Part shown: in pieces, positions 16,206-22,872 of the stretch
Position numbering within the stretch: position 1 is the first letter of the stretch
Layout: each line of letters opens with the position of its first letter
Origin: a virus
Reading direction: 5' to 3' (one strand)
IMG/VR virus record: IMGVR_UViG_3300044825_000279
Span: 1-28,060 of that record
DNA: 28,060 nt
Notes under the pieces: generated by a model
What the model was told of the DNA's origin: nothing
Database searches by the model: none
Seen by the model: the letters and a program-made list of their open reading frames with translations, nothing else
Position numbers and translations under genes: made by a program

Positions 16206-16392
16206 CGACCACCTCCTTGCGACGACGACCTCGGCGCGCAAGTTGGTTGATTGGCGCGCTGTCTACGGCCCCGTCAGGGTCTTCGCCAAGAGTATAGCGT
16301 GTCCAGCCGTTTTGTTCATCAAATTCGGCTTCTTGTTCGGCAATCGCTACTTTATCGCCGTGAACAGGGTGTCTCAGATAAATGATTGGCAT
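16186..16392 (-). CDS. Small phage protein upstream of the gp4-like gene
   Basis: 68 residues: MPIIYLRHPVHGDKVAIAEQ, then EAEFDEQNGWTRYTL and a basic tail LARRGRRRKEV. Short proteins of this pattern lie before head-tail adaptor genes in several phages. A separate function is unknown. Translation starts right after a terminator-like hairpin, and the 3' end overlaps the gp4-like start by 20 nt, so it may help coupling. It could bind DNA or RNA through the arginine cluster, but that is speculation. Confidence 0.65.
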   Translation of the reverse strand: MPIIYLRHPVHGDKVAIAEQEAEFDEQNGWTRYTLGEDPDGAVDSAPINQLARRGRRRKEVVDGDYSG

Positions 16393-16393
16393 A

Positions 16394-16416
16394 AAAGCCG
16401 GGGGCCGAAGCCCCCG
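16394..16416 (-). terminator. Candidate rho-independent terminator/attenuator
   Basis: On the minus strand a 7-bp GC stem (CGGGGGC/GCCCCCG) closes a UUCG tetraloop and is followed by GGCUUUUA. It lies 7 nt after the stop of the 119-residue gene and just before the next start. The U-run is only four bases, so it is likely a partial terminator that reduces expression of the tail genes relative to the capsid genes. Confidence 0.6.
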
Positions 16417-16422
16417 TCCTGT

Positions 16423-16782
16423 TTAGGCAGCCGCCATGATGACCCAGTTGGTCCCATCTTCGCAAACCAGCGTCGCAAACTTGCCTGCAGTAGCGGCCAG
16501 AATAGCCGTGCCTGCAGTACCAGATGCTAGGGGTTTGACGTTTGAGGACGCCGAAATCACCGTGTAGGTGCCAGACAAGTTTTTGATGGTGACGGTCCGA
16601 CCGATGTAATCAGAACCGCTGGGCAACGTCACGGTGACGTTGGCAGCAGCGCCGTTACAGATCACGTAGTTTTCCTCGTCGCCCAGCGTGAAGCTGGCGG
16701 TCTTGGTGACCGGAGCGTTGAGGTAAAGCGCCGTGAGCGCTGGGTCGGAGTACGCCACGCCAACAGGTTTATTGTTAGACAT
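16423..16782 (-). CDS. Small beta-rich capsid-type protein
   Basis: 119 residues. A short N-terminal arm is followed by strands such as KTASFTLGDEENYVICNGAA, NVTVTLPSGSDYIGRTVTIK and ATAGKFATLVCEDGTNWVIM. This is the phage fibre/decoration motif with conserved Gly-Thr-x-Trp end, where the last two strands close a small beta domain. AGGAG precedes the ATG. Position directly after coat suggests a capsid decoration or head-fibre protein; this is inference. Confidence 0.7.
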   Translation of the reverse strand: MSNNKPVGVAYSDPALTALYLNAPVTKTASFTLGDEENYVICNGAAANVTVTLPSGSDYIGRTVTIKNLSGTYTVISASSNVKPLASGTAGTAILAATAGKFATLVCEDGTNWVIMAAA

Positions 16783-16794
16783 GACGTAACTCCT

Positions 16795-17202
16795 TTAGGC
16801 GATTTTGTAGACCGTGTACGCACCATCCGCAGTTTTGCGGAAGCGGAACGCAGCACTCGACGTTACCGCAACCGCAACCAGCGCATTGCCGCCGTCGGTA
16901 ACGCCGGTGCCAAGCGCTAGCGTAACCGCGCCGGACGACGTGCCGATGTTGACAATGTTCAGGTCAAACGTGCTGCCAACCGTCGCGTTGGGAAGCGCGT
17001 TGTCAATCGCAACCGCCGTCGGCAGCGTGTACGTTGCAGCCGAGGTGGAGGGATTGGCTACCAGCATACCGCCCAGAATTTGAGCAGCAGACAGCGTCGC
17101 CGTGGACGTTGCGGTTTGAGGCGCGTCAGCAGCGCCCATGACGGTTTCAGCGCGATTGCCTGCGCCGACTTGATAACCGCCTGCACCATTGGGAAGAGCC
17201 AT
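16795..17202 (-). CDS. Putative capsid decoration protein
   Basis: 135 residues, Ala/Thr/Val rich and nearly without charge after residue 30: MALPNGAGGYQVGAGNRAET, AQILGGMLVANPSTSAATYT, VGSTFDLNIVNIGTSSGAVT and a final AFRFRKTADGAYTVYKIA. The strand pattern resembles phage decoration proteins. AAAGGA lies before the ATG and the start is only 12 nt after the HNH gene, which appears inserted between this gene and coat. Role inferred from location and composition. Confidence 0.7.
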   Translation of the reverse strand: MALPNGAGGYQVGAGNRAETVMGAADAPQTATSTATLSAAQILGGMLVANPSTSAATYTLPTAVAIDNALPNATVGSTFDLNIVNIGTSSGAVTLALGTGVTDGGNALVAVAVTSSAAFRFRKTADGAYTVYKIA

Positions 17203-17214
17203 GATTAAATCCTT

Positions 17215-17991
17215 TCAGATATGTTTCCAAGACCGGCGCTTACGGATGTCGGTAATCGACTGCCGTGATACGCCGTATTTCAGAGCTAAGTCTTTCCCAG
17301 GTTCGGAACTAGCCCGAATCGCCAGCACGTCTTCCGCTGTTATCTTCGCAGCATAGCAAGTCTCACCTTGTTTTCCAACGCGTTTGTGATGCACGACTTC
17401 CCCGGCAATGTGCCGCCAAGAATGCCGTTGCTTCAAGCTGCCGATGGTTGACGCGGTGACACCGTAGTCTGCGGCAATCGCAGCGTAAGGGCGTGGGTCT
17501 GCGAGAATCGCAGCCGCTTGCTCATCTGTAAGGATGGCATTTGGCCGTTCAACGCCGCGTGGAGCGCGATTGCGCCCTTTTGCGACTTTTTCTGCCATGT
17601 TCTCTGCGTTAGTGCCAGAGCGAAGATGCGCGGGATTTACACAGCACGGGTTGTCACAAGAGTGAAGCGCTTGCGTTCCTACTAGCAGATCGCCAGTGTG
17701 AAACGCTAACGAAAAGCGATGCGCTTTTTTGAAGAGCACGCCACCAACCTCACCCTTAAACATTCCGTAGCCGTTTTTATCCCTTGCGCCAATCCACTCC
17801 CAGCACGTATCAGTCTTTTTGACTTGCATAAAGAACCTTGTCTCGGCGGGCAAGCCGCGAAACTGTCCTGAATGCTGCGCAACCGCTATCGGCGAACCAA
17901 ACTTACGGTTTCGCTTCCAGTGTTTGTCGCAAAGTCCTAAAGCCAACACGACGTTCTCGCATTCCTTGATACAGCAGATTTTGGGGTTCAT
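17215..17991 (-). CDS. Free-standing HNH homing endonuclease
   Basis: 258 residues. A zinc-ribbon-like N-terminus (C6, C7, C11, C21, H24) is followed by an HNH core: KKAHRFSLAFHTGD and ALHSCDNPCCVNPAHL, with GTNAENMAEK (H110, C112, C116, N119, H122). The C-terminal third has two related DNA-recognition repeats, about 153-196 and 215-258, each ending in a helix-turn-helix and SWRHI or SWKHI. This repeat layout is typical of intron- or phage-encoded homing nucleases. It lies between coat and the decoration-type gene in the same orientation. Its GGAG and ATG lie in the 3' arm of a perfect inverted repeat. Confidence 0.93.
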   Translation of the reverse strand: MNPKICCIKECENVVLALGLCDKHWKRNRKFGSPIAVAQHSGQFRGLPAETRFFMQVKKTDTCWEWIGARDKNGYGMFKGEVGGVLFKKAHRFSLAFHTGDLLVGTQALHSCDNPCCVNPAHLRSGTNAENMAEKVAKGRNRAPRGVERPNAILTDEQAAAILADPRPYAAIAADYGVTASTIGSLKQRHSWRHIAGEVVHHKRVGKQGETCYAAKITAEDVLAIRASSEPGKDLALKYGVSRQSITDIRKRRSWKHI

Positions 17992-18020
17992 ACTAGTCTC
18001 CGATTAGGGAGACTAGTATG
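17989..18020 (-). promoter_or_regulatory. Inverted repeat hiding the endonuclease start
   Basis: Perfect 13-bp arms: 18020-18008 (CATACTAGTCTCC on the minus strand) and 18001-17989 (GGAGACTAGTATG), with a 6-nt loop CTAATC. The 3' arm contains the GGAG ribosome site, a 6-nt spacer and the ATG of the HNH gene, so in a read-through coat transcript the whole initiation site is paired. No U-run follows, so it is not a standard terminator. Confidence 0.85.
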
Positions 18021-18044
18021 CCCCAACTAGTTCCGTACTGTCAA
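18015..18044 (-). promoter_or_regulatory. Candidate private promoter of the HNH gene
   Basis: On the minus strand TTGACA (18044-18039, consensus), 18-nt spacer, CATACT (18020-18015, 4 of 6). The expected transcription start is near 18008, at the end of the 5' arm of the inverted repeat. A transcript from here would lack that arm and leave the GGAG and ATG free. Activity is inferred only. Confidence 0.5.
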
Positions 18045-18056
18045 CTCTCTAGAGGG

Positions 18057-19206
18057 TTAGCCCCAGAGACGGACGGCCATTTGCGGCCGGATGACAGAAT
18101 ACCCGTACAATACATCGATGCGACAAGGAAGTCGATCATTATTGATGTCGTATTGCCGTACGATACGCATCGAAATGCCGTTGTGAACCTGGCGCGAAGC
18201 CATGTCCACGCCTTGCGGCATCAGCAGATCGGCGGTCGCAAACGAGATCGCGTCACGGTGATACACAAGGTTCTGCGGGTACTGGGTGCTGGCGCTTCCC
18301 AAGAAGGTCACAACTGCGCCTGCCTGCGGGAACGAGTCCACGGTCGCCAGAGCTTGCGAGCTGGTGTAGATCGCCGGGCTCACGCTGACAGTGTACGCGC
18401 CGCTGGACGCGGTAGCGTCGGCAGTAGCAACGAACTGCTGCAGCGAACCAGTCGACTCACGGGTCTGCGGGTTAACCGCAAACACGCCAGCGATCGTGAA
18501 CACGTCGCCTGCCCGGATGATCTGCGAGCCAGTGCCGGTGATGGCAATGGTGGTCGCGCCTTGCGAGGACACGGTGGTCGTCACAGTATGCGCGCCCGTG
18601 CGGGTGCCGGTCGTGAACTGCTTGATCGACTGGGACATGTTGACTTCGTCAAGCCCGAGGATGCCTTCGCCCATCATGCCGTTCTTAAACTGACGGCTGA
18701 TGGTGGAGGTCGGGTTAAAGAGGCCTTTCATGCCTTCGACCAGCGCTGCGTTGGCCGCCGGGTTGACGGTCGCGTAGCGGGGGCTCATAACAGCAGCGGC
18801 TTCGTTCAGCTTCTGCTGCGCCTGCAGCAGCACGAGGCTGGTGCCGGGGGTCGTGCCGGGGGTGCCAACCGACTGGTAAACGTTACGGAAGGCGTTGGCA
18901 ACGTCAGCGTCGATGCTGGAAGCAAGCTGGCTGATACGAGGCTTCAGAACCCGTTCTGCGAAGTCATCGAGCTGCATGGTCAGCTCAGCGGTCGTGAAGT
19001 TCACGCCGATGTGCTTTTGGCTCGACACGGTCAGGGTGGTGAACTGTTCCTGATCGTCTTGAACTTGCAGCGCGGCACCGTCGGTCACCAGCGCGCGGTC
19101 CGGCAGACGGATACGCAGGGTGGAGCCGATTTTTGCGCCTTGAACAGCAAACGAGTCGTCGTACTGACGGTTAACGTTGCGGGTGATCACCAGGTTGTTC
19201 TCGAGG
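18057..19206 (-). CDS. Major coat protein, exon 2 (residues 18-400)
   Basis: P22-type major capsid protein. The exon begins at the predicted 3' splice site and supplies the third base of codon 18, then LENNLVITRNVNRQYDDSFA, GAKIGSTLRIRLP and NFTTAELTMQLDDFAERVL, the strongly conserved N-terminal region of this family. The middle carries an Ig-like insertion-type stretch (about 190-290) and the end reads INNDRLPCRIDVLYGYSVIR. The frame is open upstream to 19268, but the 21 extra residues are intron sequence and not coat-like. With exon 1 it gives 400 residues (53 + 1150 nt). The product forms the capsid shell after scaffold-directed assembly. Confidence 0.92.
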
Positions 19207-19967
19207 CCATGTGTTCGCCAAGGTTCGCTACGCCTTGACCGCCCTTTCGGGCTGCTGCATGTCACCATGCAGAGCAGACTATCTCTTCACCCTCTTACGA
19301 GGGGCTGTGCGCTTCCGGCCGCTTGGCCGTACTCCCTTACGGGATAGTCGTTACACCTTCCGCTGGTGAGGGCAAACGCCGCCGTTTTTGTGTTTACCGA
19401 CCTGACAGTTCATGCACAGCACTTGATAGCCGGGCGGGAACTTGTGCTTACACAACCAAAGATAGAACGCTGTGCCGCTGCTGCGATACGCACCAGACTT
19501 ACGCTCCACGTTGCCATCGTTGTTGATGTGGTCGATCGACAAAAACATCCGCTCAGTTTCGCCGCAGCACGCGCAACGATAGCCACCATAGGCAGCAAAT
19601 ACTTCGTCGCGTCGCCGGTCTTGGTTACGCTTTGTCTTTGCAGCTTCAGCAGCGCGTATGGCCGCTTCTTCTTCGGGACTTGCGTTTGCCAATTTCCGGT
19701 TGCGCCATTCGCGAGCGTGTTCCCGTGCTTTTTCACGGTTTTGCTCACGCCATTCGCGCATGCGTCGGTTGAATTCTTCACGGTTGCGTTCACGATAGCG
19801 AGCAGCGGCTTGGCGGTTAGCCTCGCGTGCTTCTGCTGCTTTGTCACTATCATGATTACCTTCACTTTTGGCTTGGCTCGGTGTTTTCATGTAATCATTC
19901 TACATGACGTCCACCGAATTCACACAGTTTTTCTACTGGGGTTACCCCCAGAGGAGACCATTAGTTA
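19207..19967 (-). ncRNA. Group I intron (td-like, IA2) in the coat gene
   Basis: 761 nt. P1: exon GAGAU (ending 19968) pairs with GUCUC (19958-19954), with U.G exactly at the 5' site. P2: CUGGGG-GUAA-CCCCAG (19951-19936). P4: GGUGG (19915-19911) with UCACC (19369-19365). P7: GACUAUC (19349-19343) with GAUAGUC (19283-19277). P9: CUGCAUG-GUGA-CAUGCAG (19272-19255), then the hairpins CCC-GAAA-GGG and CAAGG/CCUUG. The stretches UAACGACUAUCCC and GCUCUGCAUGGUGACAUGCA match the T4 td intron as I remember it. It ends in G at 19207. Joining the exons restores the coat frame (AU|C). P3, P6 and P10 were not resolved. Confidence 0.92.
19351..19890 (-). CDS. Intron-encoded HNH homing endonuclease
   Basis: 179 residues. 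The N-terminal half (20-95) is a long Arg/Glu helix with repeats like REQNREKAREHAREWRNRK, probably a DNA-contacting rod. The HNH domain follows: CACCG (C106, C109), LSIDHINNDGN (D120, H121, N123), then YQVLCMNCQVGKHKNGG (C159, C162) with a zinc-ribbon frame. It likely cuts intronless coat genes to spread the intron. Its TAA stop is part of the conserved UAACGACUA core, as in T4 td/I-TevI, though I-TevI is a GIY-YIG enzyme, not HNH. The ATG sits in a 6-bp stem (CATGTA/TACATG, 19906-19888), so initiation may be restrained by folding. No clear Shine-Dalgarno. Confidence 0.92.
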   Translation of the reverse strand: MKTPSQAKSEGNHDSDKAAEAREANRQAAARYRERNREEFNRRMREWREQNREKAREHAREWRNRKLANASPEEEAAIRAAEAAKTKRNQDRRRDEVFAAYGGYRCACCGETERMFLSIDHINNDGNVERKSGAYRSSGTAFYLWLCKHKFPPGYQVLCMNCQVGKHKNGGVCPHQRKV

Positions 19968-20020
19968 ATCTCGAGTGCTTTCCTGGTGATCATGTCAATC
20001 GTTAAGATTGAATTAACCAT
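19968..20020 (-). CDS. Major coat protein, exon 1 (residues 1-17 plus 2 nt)
   Basis: ATG 20020 with AAAGGAG upstream (about 11 nt). It reads MVNSILTIDMITRKALE and then AU, the first two bases of codon 18; the unspliced frame stops two codons later (I, N, stop). The family start MxNxLLTxxMITxEAL...VLEN is matched only when exon 2 is added, giving KALEI-LENNLV. Unspliced mRNA would give a 19-residue dead-end peptide. Too short for gene finders, hence easily missed. Confidence 0.88.
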
Positions 20021-20050
20021 GATCTATAAAACTCCTTTGGTTGATAAAAC

Positions 20051-20830
20051 TTACCTACCGTGTTTTGCTTCCCACATCCGAATCTGGCGCTGCCGTTCGG
20101 CTTCGATCCACTCGCTCGTGCTCATAGACTTCAGTGAGCGCGGGTCTGTGGTGTCGTAGGCCGGCCCGCGAGACGAGCCAGCGGCAACAGGTTGAATCGG
20201 CGCAGGGGCGTTAGACGGCTTCTTAACAGGTGGGCTCGAGGCCACTTTGGCTTCGATTTTCCCGATTTCTTTAGCCTGCAAAATTGGCGATAGGCGCGAG
20301 ATGCGATCCGCTTCTTTCGGGTTGAGCCCAAGGTAGTACGCTACATCGGGGCCAACGTCGGACGCCTGAATCGTCTGGGCCATCACGGTGGTGATCTTCA
20401 GACTTGGGTTGTACGCAACAGCTTCAAAATCTTCGTACTTGTCCCGAGCCTGCTCTTCCTTGTCGTGATACGACTCCAGAATCGCTGTTTGTTGACGCTC
20501 CAGTTCCCGTTGTTGCAAAAGCTGTTCGGCCTTTTGAGCTGCCAGTGCTTCGGCGTATTGCTCAACTGACTCAAACTGACTTTGCGAAACAGGCGCGGGG
20601 GCTGCAACTTGCGGTGCTGCGACAGGCGCTTTACTGCGATCACGTTCCCACGTTCTACGTTCTCTTGCGAGGCGTTTTCCAATCATCGCGTCCACTTCTT
20701 CTTGCGTGAACGTCTTGACTGTCTCCGGCGATGCTTCAACGGTTTCAGGCGTAGCCGTTACGACCTGTTCCGGCGCGGGTGCTTGCGCCGCTTCCGGCGC
20801 GTCCGCTACAACTTCAGGAGTGTTTTCCAT
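20051..20830 (-). CDS. Scaffolding protein
   Basis: 259 residues directly before coat, the usual scaffold position. An acidic, Ala/Pro/Glu-rich N-terminus (ENTPEVVADAPEAAQAP) is followed by FTQEEVDAMIGKRLARERRT and a long charged coiled coil with QKAEQLLQQRELERQQTAIL (about 97-122). A globular part (ISRLSPILQAKEIGKIEA, about 179-196) precedes a linker. The C-terminus is basic and helical (STSEWIEAERQRQIRMWEAK), as in P22-type scaffolds, where it binds coat. The protein directs procapsid assembly and then leaves. The FTQEEVDxxIxxRLARERxxWE pattern is common in phage scaffolds. Confidence 0.88.
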   Translation of the reverse strand: MENTPEVVADAPEAAQAPAPEQVVTATPETVEASPETVKTFTQEEVDAMIGKRLARERRTWERDRSKAPVAAPQVAAPAPVSQSQFESVEQYAEALAAQKAEQLLQQRELERQQTAILESYHDKEEQARDKYEDFEAVAYNPSLKITTVMAQTIQASDVGPDVAYYLGLNPKEADRISRLSPILQAKEIGKIEAKVASSPPVKKPSNAPAPIQPVAAGSSRGPAYDTTDPRSLKSMSTSEWIEAERQRQIRMWEAKHGR

Positions 20831-20833
20831 GTC

Positions 20834-20865
20834 TACTCATAAGAGTACCTGGTGAACCGCACCAG
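20834..20865 (-). promoter_or_regulatory. Tandem hairpins in the scaffold leader
   Basis: In the leader between the promoter and the scaffold ATG are two perfect hairpins: CUGGUG-CGGUU-CACCAG (20865-20849) and UACUC-UUAU-GAGUA (20847-20834). The second ends 3 nt before the ATG, and its GAG is the only Shine-Dalgarno-like site, so it could protect the mRNA or restrain translation. Confidence 0.55.
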
Positions 20866-20877
20866 TACGGTTGTGAA

Positions 20878-20905
20878 TTTATACAGTAGTCTTAGTTCAT
20901 GTCAA
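20878..20905 (-). promoter_or_regulatory. Near-consensus promoter before scaffold-coat
   Basis: On the minus strand TTGACA (20905-20900, 6 of 6), 16-nt spacer, TATAAA (20883-20878, 5 of 6). Expected start near 20871, giving a 40-nt leader to the scaffold ATG. The -35 box lies in the last codons of the upstream 52-residue gene. It is the best sigma70-type match seen in the window and probably raises scaffold and coat expression. Confidence 0.7.
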
Positions 20906-21050
20906 GCGGTGCTTGCGGTTGCACCTGCTGTTCAATCTGCGACTTCAACTTTTGCCAGATCGCTACAGACATTTCCAGCGGCAGTTTACCCAGCCCCATC
21001 GCGATGATGTTGGCTTCCTCGACCGTGATCTTGATCTCGAACTCTTGCAT
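20892..21050 (-). CDS. Small 52-residue phage protein
   Basis: Starts at ATG 21050, one base after the stop of the 103-residue gene. Reads MQEFEIKITVEEANIIAMGL, then GKLPLEMSVAIWQKLKSQIE and a Gln/Pro tail. The pattern of beta hairpin followed by EANxIxxGLGxLP...VxxLxxKIxxQ recurs in small phage proteins of unknown function beside fibre or capsid genes. A strong promoter overlaps its 3' end. Confidence 0.7.
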   Translation of the reverse strand: MQEFEIKITVEEANIIAMGLGKLPLEMSVAIWQKLKSQIEQQVQPQAPLDMN

Positions 21051-21051
21051 G

Positions 21052-21363
21052 TCAGGCAGCCCAGGGGAGCGGGGGTGACACGATAGTTGGGAATGCTTGC
21101 GCCTGAATCTGCGCGTTGACTGCGGCCTCGGTTGCGTCTTTGTCCACACCGTTCGCCCAGATCCAATCGAGCACTTGCTCTTGGGTCAGGCTGGCGTAGG
21201 GTGTAAAAGACTCAGGATCGGGCGAGGGCAGCGAGCAGGTGGCGTAGACGGAGGCTGAGTAGCCGTCCACCGTGTCCGAGCACTGCCAGTGAGCCACGAT
21301 GCAGACATCCGACAGATCGCCTTCGGATACTTTGCAGTCAAGACGGGAGATGTTCCAGTTCAT
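21052..21363 (-). CDS. DUF7936-like small phage protein
   Basis: 103 residues, starting by TAATG overlap with the fibre gene. MNWNISRLDCKVSEGDLSDV and VCIVAHWQCSDTVDGYSASV form a beta sheet; EQVLDWIWANGVDKDATEAA and AQIQAQAFPTIVSPPLPW end it. Proteins with this 'W-x-I...V-x-x-x-H-W...LPW' plan are common after phage tail or fibre genes and function is unknown. The family number is from memory and should be treated as tentative. Confidence 0.72.
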   Translation of the reverse strand: MNWNISRLDCKVSEGDLSDVCIVAHWQCSDTVDGYSASVYATCSLPSPDPESFTPYASLTQEQVLDWIWANGVDKDATEAAVNAQIQAQAFPTIVSPPLPWAA

Positions 21364-22862
21364 TATTTGGCCTCCAGTTGGGCTACACGGGCGCGGAGGG
21401 ATTGCAGTTCAGCAACAAGATCAGCAATAACTTCAGAAGTGCTTGCTTGCATATTTTGATAGACAGGATTGCCTTCTGCGTCAACCGCATCTTTTTGCCC
21501 AGTCACGCTATTTGGATACACTTCTTGAAACTTGTGAGCCAAAAAACCTCGGGCAGATGCTCCGTTGGCCTTCCAGGTATATTCAACAGGCTCAAGTGCA
21601 TCAATACGGGAGCCTGCGTCTGTAACAGGGCCGGTAACCGTTTTGAGACGATAGTCTGACGTAATGTTATAAAGAACGCCAGTAGTGCCGTTTTGAGTTA
21701 CAGACCCAATGACAGTGCTATCGTAAAAATATGCTTCGTAGTAAGTCCCGCTGCCAGAACCGTTAGAATGCCCAATCAATACTTGAGATGATGTTGTACC
21801 TAAGTTTTGAAAAACAAACCCGTTAGCGGGAGTGTTTGTTTGAGCATTAAGACCAAAGAGCACTTCCCCACCGCTGGTGATACGGGCGCGTTCGGTGTTA
21901 GCTGTCCAGAACGTCATTGCAGCGTTCTGGTATCCGATGTATCCGTTTGAGTCAAAGCTGTTGACAAAACGCAAATACATATCTGCGCCGGATGTTGCAA
22001 ACCTTGTTACTTCTGAACCAGATGATAAAACGTGCAACCTTACCGCTGGCGAAGTAGTTCCAATGCCCAAATCCCCATCCGCATCCAACGTCATTGCTTG
22101 GGAAAATACTGGGTCGTTTCCGATTACCGGAGTGGCAGTCGATCTCCACCACTGATGCTGACCAGCGGTTTGAGCATAGTATGTTGCGGCGTTAGCTGTC
22201 TCAAACTTATAGGAAGTGTCGTAGTAGTAATTTTGTCCAAAAAATGAAGTCCCGCCTGCGCTGGTGTTCCCACCAATGACGGTTCCACCTACAGCACCAA
22301 TTTGCAATACTTTAACGACACTTACCCACGGGCTTAACGATGTCACCCCTAGACCGAGGTTGCCGGAGGCGTCGAGGGTCATCTTGGTGGAGTTTGTGCC
22401 ACCGTAATCCAGTTGAAATGTCAGCGCGTTATTGTTTTTGGCCGCAGAACCAATCTCAATGCCCCAAGTGTTCCCAGCGGCATTTAAAACAATAGCAGAA
22501 GAAGATGAAGCGCCATTGCTGTCGTTTCTTAAGAGAATATTGTTTTGTGAGTTAGCGTTGGCGTAAGCAACCAACTTCGCAGTTCCACTTAAATACGAAC
22601 TTGGAGAAGTCGTACCAATCCCAACATTGCCGGCAGCATCTACCACAAACGGTGTGCTGTCAGGATTCGCAGAGTCCTCGACCAGAATCGCATTGCCTGC
22701 GCCTGTCTGCGTGATTCGCAGTGCATCAGTCGCACTGTTCGCGCTGATGATCGCCGTTGCGTTAATCGCAATGTCGCGCGGCACAACGTAGGTATCGCCT
22801 GACTGTGCGGCTTGAATTTGTGGGATTGCTGTATTGAGAAGAAGTACCTCGTAAGCGGCCAC
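21363..22862 (-). CDS. Fibre protein with S74 intramolecular chaperone
   Basis: 499 residues. A short head (MAAYEVLLLNTAIPQIQAAQ) is followed by strands and repeated units with the core DAxGNLGIGTTSP: about 69-82 (VDAAGNVGIGTTSP), about 164 (LDASGNLGLGVTS) and about 258 (LDADGDLGIGTTSP). The last 100 residues are a peptidase S74 chaperone: SDYRLKTVTG with the Ser-Asp...Arg-Leu-Lys site, then VEYTWKANGASARGFLAHKF and a C-terminal coiled coil VAELQSLRARVAQLEAK. Such domains trimerise the fibre and cut themselves off. Unusually, the gene lies in the head cluster, between portal and scaffold, and is the second fibre gene of this phage. Confidence 0.9.
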   Translation of the reverse strand: MAAYEVLLLNTAIPQIQAAQSGDTYVVPRDIAINATAIISANSATDALRITQTGAGNAILVEDSANPDSTPFVVDAAGNVGIGTTSPSSYLSGTAKLVAYANANSQNNILLRNDSNGASSSSAIVLNAAGNTWGIEIGSAAKNNNALTFQLDYGGTNSTKMTLDASGNLGLGVTSLSPWVSVVKVLQIGAVGGTVIGGNTSAGGTSFFGQNYYYDTSYKFETANAATYYAQTAGQHQWWRSTATPVIGNDPVFSQAMTLDADGDLGIGTTSPAVRLHVLSSGSEVTRFATSGADMYLRFVNSFDSNGYIGYQNAAMTFWTANTERARITSGGEVLFGLNAQTNTPANGFVFQNLGTTSSQVLIGHSNGSGSGTYYEAYFYDSTVIGSVTQNGTTGVLYNITSDYRLKTVTGPVTDAGSRIDALEPVEYTWKANGASARGFLAHKFQEVYPNSVTGQKDAVDAEGNPVYQNMQASTSEVIADLVAELQSLRARVAQLEAK

Positions 22863-22872
22863 GGCGCTCTCC

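Noticed and set aside
17989-18020. Rho-independent terminator for coat
   Set aside because: AT-containing stem with no U-run after it, and the next gene starts within it.
18018-19238. 406-codon open frame on the plus strand across the coat gene
   Set aside because: It is antisense to a clearly conserved coat protein; the translation is Arg/His/Val-rich with no family pattern, and its ATG is just the mirror image of the inverted repeat.
19207-19268. Coat start at the codon opening the long frame (19268)
   Set aside because: The 21 extra residues are encoded by the P9 region of the intron and do not resemble coat proteins; a family-like start exists in exon 1.
19207-19300. tRNA-like cloverleaf from the chain of hairpins
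   Set aside because: Stem sizes and loops do not fit a tRNA (no T-loop or CCA-type acceptor) and the hairpins match the P9 series of a group I intron.
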